64,000 nt of DNA from Acidobacteriota bacterium (GTDB taxonomy: Bacteria > Acidobacteriota > Terriglobia > Terriglobales > Acidobacteriaceae): assembly GCA_021846985.1 (NCBI GenBank), contig JAJZVX010000017.1, positions 1-64,000 on the forward strand. Direction: 5' to 3'. Positions 27,510 through 35,957 of the stretch are shown in pieces. Below the pieces are notes generated by a model, which worked only from the letters and a program-made list of their open reading frames with translations, ran no database searches and was not told the DNA's origin. Each line of letters opens with the position of its first letter. The first letter of the stretch is position 1. The translations under genes were made by a program, and so were the position numbers.

Positions 27510-30500
27510 ATGCGGTTTCGCAAGCTAACGATGCTGTCCGCCGCCGCAGCATTGGGCGTGAGCGCGTTGTGGCCGGTGCAGGCCGCGGCGGCCCGACACG
27601 CGGTTGAAGCGAAGGGGGCGCGCGCGGAGGCTGTGGACATGACACTGGACGGCAGCGACTGGCGCATGGGCGCTTTCGACTTCGGCGCCGGCGTGCGGGC
27701 GGGCGCGGAGACGAAAAGCTTCAACGAGAGCAGCTTCAAGACGGTGACGGTGCCGGGCGACACGCAACTGCAGGCCGGCTTCAAAGGGAACGACCGCTGG
27801 CTGGACAGCAAAGAGATGATTGCGGTGAACGCGCACGAGTGGTGGTACCGCAAGCACTTTCACGCGGGAGCGAAGGTCGCCGGGACCGTGACGCGGCTGG
27901 TCTTTGACGGGTCGGACTACTTCACGACCGTCTGGCTGAATGGGGAGCTGATTGGCAAACACGAAGGGACGTTCACGGCATTCTCGTTCGATGTGAGCGA
28001 CAAACTGCGGTATGGCGCCGACAACGTGCTGGCGGTGCTGGTGACGCATCCTTGGATTCCGAAGGGGCGCGGACTGCTGGAGTATCTGAATGGGGATTTG
28101 AGCATTGCGTATCCGGGCAGCGACGTGATGCTGAAGAAGCCGCCGTACTTTATCGATATCAGTTGGGACGCATTGCCGGCGCAGGGCAACGCGACCTACG
28201 ACATGGGGATATGGCAGAGTGTGCATCTGCGCACCGAGAGCGTGGTGCGCATTTCGGATTTGAATGTGCGCACGGAGTCGATTGGCGCGGACGGCACGGC
28301 GACGCTGCATGTGGGGGTGACGCTGGAAAACGCGGGCAAGGAACCGGTGGCGCGGACAGTGTCGCTGAAGCTTGCACCGGAGAACTTCAGCGGCACGGCG
28401 CCGAGCGTGGCGCCGCTCCAGATGACGGCGGCTCCGGGCGCGACCACGGCGGAGATGGAGATCAAGGTTCCGCAGGCGAAGCTGTGGTGGACGTGGGACC
28501 ACGGGGCGCAGAACCTCTACAAACTGGAGGCCGCGACGGCCGCGACGAAGGACGTGTGGGGCGACCAGCGGGAGGTGGCGTTCGGGATTCGCACCATTAC
28601 ACGCGACGAGAACATGGCCTACTGGCTGAACGGACGCAAGATCTTCATCAAGGCTTCATGGCTGCCGATTACAGACTTCTACCGCTCGACGCCGACGCGG
28701 GAGGACTACGAGCGGGACCTTACCATGTTCCGCGACGCGAACTTCAACCTGCTGAACATCCTTACGGTGGTCGAGAAGCCGGCATTCTACGATCTGTGCG
28801 ACCGGATGGGAATTCTGCTGGTGAAACAGTTGCCGTTTTCGCAGTTTGGCGGGTTCCAACTGCTGGACAGAAACGGGCCGCGGAAGGAGCCGTTCCTGAA
28901 GCAGGCGCGGCTGCAGGTGGCGGAGATCATTACGGCGCTAAGGAATCATCCGTCGATTGTGGAGTGGGCGCCGCTGGCCGAGGCGCACGAGAAAGGCGGC
29001 GGATGGGTTGCTCCGGCAGACCAGCAGGGGTATGACGACTTCATTGCGCAGATGAAAGCGATTGTGACGAGACTTGATCCGGGTGCGGTATTTCATCCCA
29101 GCCTGTGCGACCTGGGCGAACAGCATTTCTGGAACGCCGCTGCCGGAATGATCTGGTCGAAAGAGACTTACCAGACCCTCTTCGATGCCAGGACGGGTTT
29201 TGTGTCGGAGTATGGCGGGATCTCGATGTCATCGTACGAGAACCTGGACAAGTATCTGAGTCCCGCGCAGTTATGGGGTGAGAAGACAAGTCTGCCGCGG
29301 TGGTTCAATCTGCCGATTGACACGGAGGCTTACGCGTACCAGACCAGCTTTGACGCGAACGGGTTGTACAGCATGCTGTTCCGCACCAATCATTTTGTGG
29401 ACCGCGATGTGCGGTCGCTGAAAGACCTGGTGAATGACACGCAGATCTACCAGGCGTTTGTGTTGAAGTATGCGGGGCAGGCCTTCCGGCGCAAGAAGTA
29501 CGATCCCATCAACGGCATGCGCAATTGGGATTACGAAGAGCTGAATCCGGGGTTCCGGTTTGCAATTGTGGACTATGACCGGGTGCCGAAGATTTCGTAC
29601 TGGTGGCTGAAGCAGGCGCAGGCGCCGGTGGCGGTGAGCTTTGCGTACAAGGATGTGCTGGAGTCGCAACTGGCGGGGAGTAAGTGGTCAGCGCCGGTGT
29701 GGGTCATCAACGACACGGAGCACACGGTGAAGGGCACGGTGCACGCGGAACTGCTGGGGCTGAACGGGAAGGCCGTAGCGGCGGCGGATTTCGCGACTTC
29801 AATTGCGGCGGATGGAGCGGGGTCGGTGGGCGACTTCAGCCTGACGCTGCCGGAGACGCCGGGAGTCTACGTGCTGCGGGCGAAGCTGACGGGATCGGAT
29901 GCGGCGACGGAGACTTCCTACGTCAAGGTCGTGCCACGCGCTTTCGCGGGCGCGCATCGGGTGCTGCTGATTGCGCAGTCGAAGTATGCGGAGCCGATTG
30001 CGGCGCTGCTGCGGCCGATGGGGCTGAATGTGGACATCTACGACGAGAACAAGATCGACGAGATGGGCACGGACCTGTCGAATGCGCAGGCGCTGCATGC
30101 GAAGTACGACGTGATCTGGGTGGGCTGCTTCGAGGCGCTGGCCAAGGTGCTTCCCGATAGCTCGGCCCGCGCGATTGCGGAGGCGGTGAAGGCTGGTTCG
30201 GGGATGATTGTGACGGGCGGCGACGGGAGCTTCCATGGCGGGCAGGGACATGCGGCAATCTGGGAGGCGACGGCGCTGAATGCGGCGCTGCCGGTGGAGA
30301 TTGCGGGACACGCCGACCTGACGTACGGGGAGCATGGAACAGACGACCTGCTGCCGACAGTGCATATGATTCATGCCATTGCGGCGGAGGGCGGCGCGAC
30401 GCCGAAGAGCGCGGAATTGCTGAAGCATTTCGGGCTGCCGGGGTTCAACCTGGTGGCGGCGCGGGAGGGAGCGCGGACGACGTTGACGATTGCCGGCGAT

Positions 30501-31034
30501 CCGCTGCTGGTGACAGGCGCGTATGGCGCGGGGAAGACGGCGGCGTTTACGGGGTTCACGCTGGAGAAAAACAATCAGTCGGAGTTGCCGATCGACGAGT
30601 ATCTGATCGATGAGCCGGCGGCGCGCGCATATTTTGCGGTGTTTGAGAATCTTGTGGCGGATGTGTTGCCGGGGGCTCCGGAGCCGGCGGCGGGATTGCT
30701 GGCGGCGCACGACAAGCCGCTCTTCGAGACGCTGAAGGATCAGCCGGAGACGGTGCTGGAAGCGACGAAGGCGGCGGGGTGCGGCGCGACAGGCTGCAGG
30801 ATTCGCGTGACGAACAAGGGCGGCTATGCGCATTTGGTACACATGCGGTTTGTGTGGCCCGAGGCGAGCGCGAAGCCGTTTCTCGCGGAGCTGAGCGACA
30901 ACGATTTCGAGCTGCTTCCGAATGAGTCGAGAGAAATTGAGGTGAGCTGGCGGACCGCGAAGGCGAGCCAGAAGGCGGCCGGCGTTTTGGTGGTGGATGC
31001 GGCCAACGCGCCGGAGTTGCGGTTGGATTTCTAA
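27510..31034 (+). CDS. Secreted GH2 glycoside hydrolase with GATase-like domain (paralogue B)
   Basis: This 1174-residue protein has a signal peptide (LTMLSAAAALGVSALWPVQA). The order of parts is: GH2 sugar-binding jelly roll (about 45-235; EWWYRKHFHAG, DGSDYFTTVWLNGELIG), Ig-like linker (240-355), TIM barrel (365-700), beta region, GATase-like domain (from about 815; HRVLLIAQSKYAEPIAALLR, MIVTGGDGSFHGG), and a C-terminal beta domain. The likely acid/base is E491 (WAPLAEA) and the nucleophile E567 (VSEYGG). The ATG at 27510 follows GGGGGGTGAAG. Paralogue C starts 33 bases after its stop, so the two form an operon. Enzymes of this type are exo-acting on beta-mannosides, glucosaminides or glucuronides; the exact substrate is unknown. 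Confidence 0.87.
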   Translation: MRFRKLTMLSAAAALGVSALWPVQAAAARHAVEAKGARAEAVDMTLDGSDWRMGAFDFGAGVRAGAETKSFNESSFKTVTVPGDTQLQAGFKGNDRWLDSKEMIAVNAHEWWYRKHFHAGAKVAGTVTRLVFDGSDYFTTVWLNGELIGKHEGTFTAFSFDVSDKLRYGADNVLAVLVTHPWIPKGRGLLEYLNGDLSIAYPGSDVMLKKPPYFIDISWDALPAQGNATYDMGIWQSVHLRTESVVRISDLNVRTESIGADGTATLHVGVTLENAGKEPVARTVSLKLAPENFSGTAPSVAPLQMTAAPGATTAEMEIKVPQAKLWWTWDHGAQNLYKLEAATAATKDVWGDQREVAFGIRTITRDENMAYWLNGRKIFIKASWLPITDFYRSTPTREDYERDLTMFRDANFNLLNILTVVEKPAFYDLCDRMGILLVKQLPFSQFGGFQLLDRNGPRKEPFLKQARLQVAEIITALRNHPSIVEWAPLAEAHEKGGGWVAPADQQGYDDFIAQMKAIVTRLDPGAVFHPSLCDLGEQHFWNAAAGMIWSKETYQTLFDARTGFVSEYGGISMSSYENLDKYLSPAQLWGEKTSLPRWFNLPIDTEAYAYQTSFDANGLYSMLFRTNHFVDRDVRSLKDLVNDTQIYQAFVLKYAGQAFRRKKYDPINGMRNWDYEELNPGFRFAIVDYDRVPKISYWWLKQAQAPVAVSFAYKDVLESQLAGSKWSAPVWVINDTEHTVKGTVHAELLGLNGKAVAAADFATSIAADGAGSVGDFSLTLPETPGVYVLRAKLTGSDAATETSYVKVVPRAFAGAHRVLLIAQSKYAEPIAALLRPMGLNVDIYDENKIDEMGTDLSNAQALHAKYDVIWVGCFEALAKVLPDSSARAIAEAVKAGSGMIVTGGDGSFHGGQGHAAIWEATALNAALPVEIAGHADLTYGEHGTDDLLPTVHMIHAIAAEGGATPKSAELLKHFGLPGFNLVAAREGARTTLTIAGDPLLVTGAYGAGKTAAFTGFTLEKNNQSELPIDEYLIDEPAARAYFAVFENLVADVLPGAPEPAAGLLAAHDKPLFETLKDQPETVLEATKAAGCGATGCRIRVTNKGGYAHLVHMRFVWPEASAKPFLAELSDNDFELLPNESREIEVSWRTAKASQKAAGVLVVDAANAPELRLDF
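29991..30192 (+). repeat. 202-bp tract identical to 33549-33750 (copy 1)
   Basis: This part of GH2 paralogue B is base-for-base identical to 33549-33750 in paralogue C, covering residues about 828-894 in both. Just upstream, two third-position differences lie within some 35 bases, and the sequences diverge directly downstream of the tract. Synonymous sites elsewhere in the two genes differ often. The pattern fits recent gene conversion or unequal exchange between the tandem copies. Confidence 0.85.
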
Positions 31035-31067
31035 GAGCAAACCAGCAGAAGAGGAATGGAGGAACCG

Positions 31068-34000
31068 ATGCATCAATGCAAACTGGCAGTTTACCTTGCA
31101 ATTGTTGTTCTAGCCCTGAGCTCGGCGATGGCCGCGCACGGCGCCCGGCAGAATCACGCTGCCGCGCTCAAGGGCATGCAGGCAGCGGCCGTGGACGTGA
31201 AGCTGGACGGCAACGACTGGCGCATGGGTTCCTTTGCATTCGGAGAAGGCGAGAAGGCCGGCGCGGAGGGCGTGCAGTTTAACGACAGCGGCTTCAAAGC
31301 CGTGACGGTGCCGGGTGACACGCAAATCCAGGCGGGTTTCACGGGGGTGGACCGGTGGTTCGACTCCAAAGGCCTGATTGCCGTGAACCAGAAGGAGTGG
31401 TGGTACCGCAAACATTTTCAGGCGGGGCGGAAGATTCCCGGCACGGTGACGCGGCTGGTCTTCGACGGCGCGGATTACTTTGCCACGGTGTGGCTGAACG
31501 GGGAGCTTCTGGGGAAACACGAGGGGACGTACGTTTCGTTTTCCTTCGACGTGACGGATAAGCTGCATTACGGCGGCGACAACCTGCTGGTGGTGCAGTT
31601 GACGCATCCCTGGGAGCCGAAGGGACGCGGGTTACTGGAGTATATGAACGGCGACTTCACGATGGCCATCCCGGGGTCTGCGGCGGTGCTGAAGAAGCAG
31701 CCGTTCTTTATCGACATGGACTGGGATGCGCTGCCGGCGCAGGGCAACGCGGCCTACGACATGGGCATTTGGAGAAGCGTGCACCTGCGGACCACGAGCC
31801 CGGTGACGATCGAGGATCTGAACGTGCGCACGGAGTCGATTGGCGCGGACGGGATGGCGACCCTGCACATTGGGATGACACTCCAGAATGCGGGCACGGA
31901 GACCGTGACGAAGACCGTGGCATTGCGGATGAAGCCGGATAACTTCGAGGGCGCGGCGCGGGAGTTGCCGCCGCTGACCGTGACGGCCGCGCCGGGCGCG
32001 ACCACGGCGGAGATGGAGATCACGATTCCGGACGCCAAGTTGTGGTGGAGCTGGGACCACGGACCACAGAACCTCTATGACTTGGAGGCAAGCACTGCTG
32101 CCACCCAGGACGTGTGGAGCGACCGGCGGTCGGTGGTCTTTGGCATCCGCACCATCAAGCGCGACAAGAACATGGCATATTGGCTGAACGGCAAGAAGAT
32201 CTTCATCCGGGCCTCGTGGTTTTCGATTGAAGACTTCTACCGCTCGACGCCGACGCGGGAAGACTACGAGCGCGATCTGCGGCTGCTGCGCGACGGCAAT
32301 TTCAATATGCTGGTGAACTTCACGGTGGTGGAGAAGCCGGCGTTCTACGAGTTGTGCGACCGGATGGGCATTCTGGACGTGGTGGAGCTGCCGTTCGAGC
32401 AGTTCGGGCCGCAGCAGGTTGTGGCCATGAACAATCCGCGCCGGCCCATTTACATGAAAGAAGCCGAGTCGCAGGTGCGGCAGATTATCACCACGCTGCG
32501 CAATCATCCCTCGGTGATCCAGTGGGCGCCTCTGGCCGAGGCGCACGAGAAGAGCGGCGAATGGGGCCTTGGAGTCGACCAGGAGGGTTACGACGACTTC
32601 ATGGCGCATATGAAGGCAATCATCACGGAGCTGGCGCCGGACGCGGTGTTCCATGCCAGCCTGTGCGATCTGGGCGAGCAGCACTTCTGGACCGCGGCGG
32701 CGGGGATGATCTGGTCGCAGGAGAGTTATGGGGATCTCTTCAGCGACAAGACTGGATTTGTTTCGGAGTACGGAGGCATCTCGCTTTCGTCGTACGAGAA
32801 CATCGGGAAGTATTTGACGCCAAAGCAGCAGTGGGGCACGACCGACGCGGGACCGCAGTGGTATAAGCTGCCGATCGACATTGCGGCCTATGCCTACCTG
32901 ACCAGCTTCGACGCTCCGGGACTCTACAGCATGCTGTATCGCACGGAGCACTATGTGGATAGCAATGTGCGCTCGCTTTCGGAGCTGGTGAGCGATACGC
33001 AGCTTTACCAGGGATTCATTCTGGAGTACGCGGCGCAGGCCTTCCGGCGCAAGAAGTACGATCCCATCAACGGCATCCGTTCATGGAACTTTCTGGAGCT
33101 GGGGCCGGGATTCCGCTTCGGTATCGTGGACTACGACCGCGTGCCCAAGATGGCCTACTGGATGATGAAGCGGGCGCAGGCGCCGGTGGCGCTGAGCTTT
33201 GCCTACAAGGACGCGCTGGATTCGCAGCTTGCGGGGAGCCGGTGGTCGGCGCCGGTGTGGCTGATCAACGACACCGACAAGGCGGTGACGGGGACGGTGC
33301 ATGCCGAGTTGCTGAGCACGGCGGGGAAGAGCGTGGCGGCGGCCGATTTCCCGGTGACGATGGCCGCTGACGGACATGGAACGGTGGGCGACTTCTCGCT
33401 GACGCTGCCCACGGAGCCGGGCGTCTACATTCTGAAGGCCACGCTGACCGGGTCGGCGAAGGCCAGTGAGACATCGTACATCAAGGTGGTTCCTCCGGCG
33501 TTTTCGGGCAAGCACCGGGTGCTGCTGATCGCGCAGTCGAAGTATGCCGAGCCGATTGCGGCGCTGCTGCGGCCGATGGGGCTGAATGTGGACATCTACG
33601 ACGAGAACAAGATCGACGAGATGGGCACGGACCTGTCGAATGCGCAGGCGCTGCATGCGAAGTACGACGTGATCTGGGTGGGCTGCTTCGAGGCGCTGGC
33701 CAAGGTGCTTCCCGATAGCTCGGCCCGCGCGATTGCGGAGGCGGTGAAGGAAGGAACGGGTTTCATCATCACGGGTGGCGACGGCAGCTTCCACGGGCAG
33801 ATCGGCCATGCCGCCATTGTGGAAGCGACGCCGCTGAACGAGATTCTTCCGGTGGAGATTTCAGGGCGCGCGGACGTGGCGTGGGGTCCGCACGGGATGG
33901 ACGATTCGCTGCCGACGGTGCATCCGATCAAGGAGATCAAGGGAGCGGAATCGGAGGCGGCGGAGCTTTTCCGGCACTACGGGATCGAGGGGTTCAATCG

Positions 34001-34583
34001 CGTGGCGGCGGGCGCGGGCGCGAAGACGGAGCTGACCATCGCGGGGCATCCGCTGCTGGTGACGGGCACATTCGGGGCGGGCAAGACGGAGGCGTTCACG
34101 GGATTTACGCTGCCGGAGGATGCTTTCTCGAAGTTTCCCATCGACCAGTACATGATTTACGAACCGTCGGCGCGGGCCTACTTTGCCGAGTTCGCCGATA
34201 TGCTGGCGCGGGTGATGCCGGGCGGCGAGAAGCCGGTGGCGGACCTGCTGGCGATTCACCAGAAGCCGATGTTCCAGACGCTGAAGGAGCAGCCGGAGAC
34301 TTCGCTGGAGGTGACCAGGGCGGGAGCGTGCGACGGAACGCATTGCGTGGTTCGCATCGCCAACAAGGGCGGGTACGCGCACCTCGTGTACCTGCGGTTC
34401 GAGTGGCCAGAGACGGGCACGAAGCCATACGTTGCGGAGATGAGCGACAACGACTTCGAGCTGATGCCGGGTGAGTCGCGCGAGATCGAATTGACCTGGA
34501 AGACGGCGGCTCGCACGGAAAAGGTTGCCGGGACGCTGGTGGTGGATGCGATGAATGCGCCGGAGACAAAGCTGGCATTCTGA
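31068..34583 (+). CDS. Secreted GH2 glycoside hydrolase with GATase-like domain (paralogue C)
   Basis: This 1171-residue protein is a tandem duplicate of paralogue B, with the same domain order. The candidate catalytic residues have the same numbers (E491 in WAPLAEA, E567 in VSEYGG). The signal peptide is LAVYLAIVVLALSSAMAAHG. GGAGG five bases before the ATG at 31068 fixes the start; an ATG at 31056 overlaps that ribosome site and is less likely. Differences from B near the barrel mouth (DVVELPFEQFGPQQVVAM here against LVKQLPFSQFGGFQLLDR) suggest a different substrate or linkage preference. No transporter or surface glycan-binding gene follows. Confidence 0.87.
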   Translation: MHQCKLAVYLAIVVLALSSAMAAHGARQNHAAALKGMQAAAVDVKLDGNDWRMGSFAFGEGEKAGAEGVQFNDSGFKAVTVPGDTQIQAGFTGVDRWFDSKGLIAVNQKEWWYRKHFQAGRKIPGTVTRLVFDGADYFATVWLNGELLGKHEGTYVSFSFDVTDKLHYGGDNLLVVQLTHPWEPKGRGLLEYMNGDFTMAIPGSAAVLKKQPFFIDMDWDALPAQGNAAYDMGIWRSVHLRTTSPVTIEDLNVRTESIGADGMATLHIGMTLQNAGTETVTKTVALRMKPDNFEGAARELPPLTVTAAPGATTAEMEITIPDAKLWWSWDHGPQNLYDLEASTAATQDVWSDRRSVVFGIRTIKRDKNMAYWLNGKKIFIRASWFSIEDFYRSTPTREDYERDLRLLRDGNFNMLVNFTVVEKPAFYELCDRMGILDVVELPFEQFGPQQVVAMNNPRRPIYMKEAESQVRQIITTLRNHPSVIQWAPLAEAHEKSGEWGLGVDQEGYDDFMAHMKAIITELAPDAVFHASLCDLGEQHFWTAAAGMIWSQESYGDLFSDKTGFVSEYGGISLSSYENIGKYLTPKQQWGTTDAGPQWYKLPIDIAAYAYLTSFDAPGLYSMLYRTEHYVDSNVRSLSELVSDTQLYQGFILEYAAQAFRRKKYDPINGIRSWNFLELGPGFRFGIVDYDRVPKMAYWMMKRAQAPVALSFAYKDALDSQLAGSRWSAPVWLINDTDKAVTGTVHAELLSTAGKSVAAADFPVTMAADGHGTVGDFSLTLPTEPGVYILKATLTGSAKASETSYIKVVPPAFSGKHRVLLIAQSKYAEPIAALLRPMGLNVDIYDENKIDEMGTDLSNAQALHAKYDVIWVGCFEALAKVLPDSSARAIAEAVKEGTGFIITGGDGSFHGQIGHAAIVEATPLNEILPVEISGRADVAWGPHGMDDSLPTVHPIKEIKGAESEAAELFRHYGIEGFNRVAAGAGAKTELTIAGHPLLVTGTFGAGKTEAFTGFTLPEDAFSKFPIDQYMIYEPSARAYFAEFADMLARVMPGGEKPVADLLAIHQKPMFQTLKEQPETSLEVTRAGACDGTHCVVRIANKGGYAHLVYLRFEWPETGTKPYVAEMSDNDFELMPGESREIELTWKTAARTEKVAGTLVVDAMNAPETKLAF
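33549..33750 (+). repeat. 202-bp tract identical to 29991-30192 (copy 2)
   Basis: This is the second copy of the identical tract, in GH2 paralogue C, in the same reading frame and at the same residue numbers as in paralogue B. It encodes most of the first half of the GATase-like domain. After GTGAAGG the two genes diverge at once. Confidence 0.85.
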
Positions 34584-34729
34584 AGGTTGCGGTCTTTGAT
34601 CCGGGGCGCGGATGCGGGCTGCCGGTCGGCGGCCATCGAACCGCGCTCACGGCGAGGTTTCGCGGCTCCGCATGGCGAGGAAGCGGTGATGCGAGGGTTC
34701 TTTTCTTCCTTATTGATCCGGCCCTATGA

Positions 34730-34769
34730 GGTAAGACTTACCTATCCTCGCCACAAAGGCGTGGCGAGG
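34730..34769. repeat. Paired palindromes, REP-like or terminator element
   Basis: GGTAAG-A-CTTACC (34730-34742) is followed by CCTCGCCAC (34746-34754) and its exact inverse GTGGCGAGG (34761-34769) with a six-base loop. The sequence GAGGGTGGGGCACCC comes next. It lies 147 bases after the GH2 operon and has no U-run, so it may be a dispersed palindromic repeat rather than a classic terminator. The rest of 34584-34795 shows no gene. Confidence 0.5.
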
Positions 34770-34795
34770 GTGGGGCACCCGTAGATGTCTTATCC

Positions 34796-35047
34796 ATGGG
34801 GGCCGGATCCATAAGCATGAATCAAGTTGGAGCACCACCGCTCGTCGTGCAGGATGGATGGGCAGTGGTTACGGCAACGCCGACGGGGTTTACGATTACG
34901 GACGCTTCAGGGCATCTGGCGCTTGTGTCGGAGGCGACGCCATCTTCTATCACGGCCATTGCTGTCGATACCAATCTCAACGCCGCGTACCTGGCGATGC
35001 CGGACTCCAATACTTTTTTAACGGTTCCGTTGCCGGGCATCAACTGA
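34796..35047 (+). pseudogene. Possible tail of a lost beta-propeller (YncE/NHL-like) protein
   Basis: An 83-codon frame ends with ITAIAVDTNLNAAYLAMPDS and NTFLTVPLPGIN. This resembles the last blade of YncE- or NHL-type propellers (ID-T-N-AY-T-PDSNT--VVPLPG). There is no ribosome site or signal peptide, and the rest of such a protein is missing upstream, so a relic is more likely than a small gene. It sits beside palindromic repeats, a plausible site of past deletion. The evidence is limited to motif resemblance. Confidence 0.35.
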
Positions 35048-35117
35048 CACGCGTAGGAAAGCTCGCGCAGGTGAATGGATCCCGCCCATTGGGCCGTGGA
35101 GTTCTTTTGCCGGCTTG

Positions 35118-35957
35118 TTATGGCATCCGCGCCGCCAGCGCCGCGGCCTCTGCAACCGCCTGGCCGGCATCCGGCATGTCGGCATAGCCGCCCAGGTAAG
35201 TTCCCTTGCGAAACATGCACACTCCGTGCAGGTACTTATCGTTGACCTGGAAGGCCTCTTCGGCGGCGTGGGCATCCGTGGCTTCGGCGAACTTGGCGCG
35301 CAGTTGCTTGAGAATCGCTGCTGCCGCCTGCGGCGACGGCTCTTTGACGATGAACGCCTGTCCCTGTTTGTAGCGGGCCACGTAGCCGCGCTTCAGCAGC
35401 CGCATGCCCAGGACGCTCTCCGGGATGAGCCCCGCCGAGGTCAAGTTTTCCTGAGGGAACCAGCTCAGGGTCTCGGGAGTTGTGGTGCGACCCTGGAGAA
35501 GTCCGGCGATTCGGGTTACCATGCTCTGCAACACGGCGCTGTCGTCGGCGGAGGGGTTGGTCATCACCTGGGTGATTTCGACGTAATACACGCCCTTGAC
35601 CAGCAGGGCGCTCTGCGTGAGCACCTGGGCGCCCATGCCGATTTGTTCGAGGGGCTTGCTGGAGTCGCGATTGGCCGTCAGCATGCCGTAGGCTGCGTCC
35701 GGATCGGTCATCTGCGAAACGTCGATGGCCATGGTGTTGGCGCCCGACTTGCAGTCGATGCCCACCATGCGCACAAAGCCGTATCCCAGGTAGCCCTCGG
35801 CCGCGCCGTCTTTATAGTCGAAGAGCGTGTCGGGCGTGTATTGCCGCTTCGCGCCGGTCTGTTTCCAGCCCGGCGCGAAGCCGCAGTTCAGATACTCCTG
35901 TGCGCGCGCCGTTCCAGCGGCGGCCAGGACGGCGAGCAGTAGATAAGCGGCTCTCAT
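35118..35957 (-). CDS. Exported protein of unknown function, coupled to aldo/keto reductase
   Basis: This 279-residue protein has a signal peptide (MRAAYLLLAVLAAAGTARAQ) and a mature part starting EYLNCGFAPGWKQTGAKRQY. Readable segments are LFDYKDGAAEGYLGYGFVR, ANTMAIDVSQMTDPDAAYGM and AFIVKEPSPQAAAAILKQL. It looks like an uncharacterised family seen in Acidobacteriota (possibly DUF6599; not verified). Two cysteines in the mature protein (after EYLN and in GIDCKSG) may matter for redox. Its ATG overlaps the stop of the upstream aldo/keto reductase as ATGA, so the two are translationally coupled and probably act in the same compartment. Confidence 0.75.
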   Translation of the reverse strand: MRAAYLLLAVLAAAGTARAQEYLNCGFAPGWKQTGAKRQYTPDTLFDYKDGAAEGYLGYGFVRMVGIDCKSGANTMAIDVSQMTDPDAAYGMLTANRDSSKPLEQIGMGAQVLTQSALLVKGVYYVEITQVMTNPSADDSAVLQSMVTRIAGLLQGRTTTPETLSWFPQENLTSAGLIPESVLGMRLLKRGYVARYKQGQAFIVKEPSPQAAAAILKQLRAKFAEATDAHAAEEAFQVNDKYLHGVCMFRKGTYLGGYADMPDAGQAVAEAAALAARMP

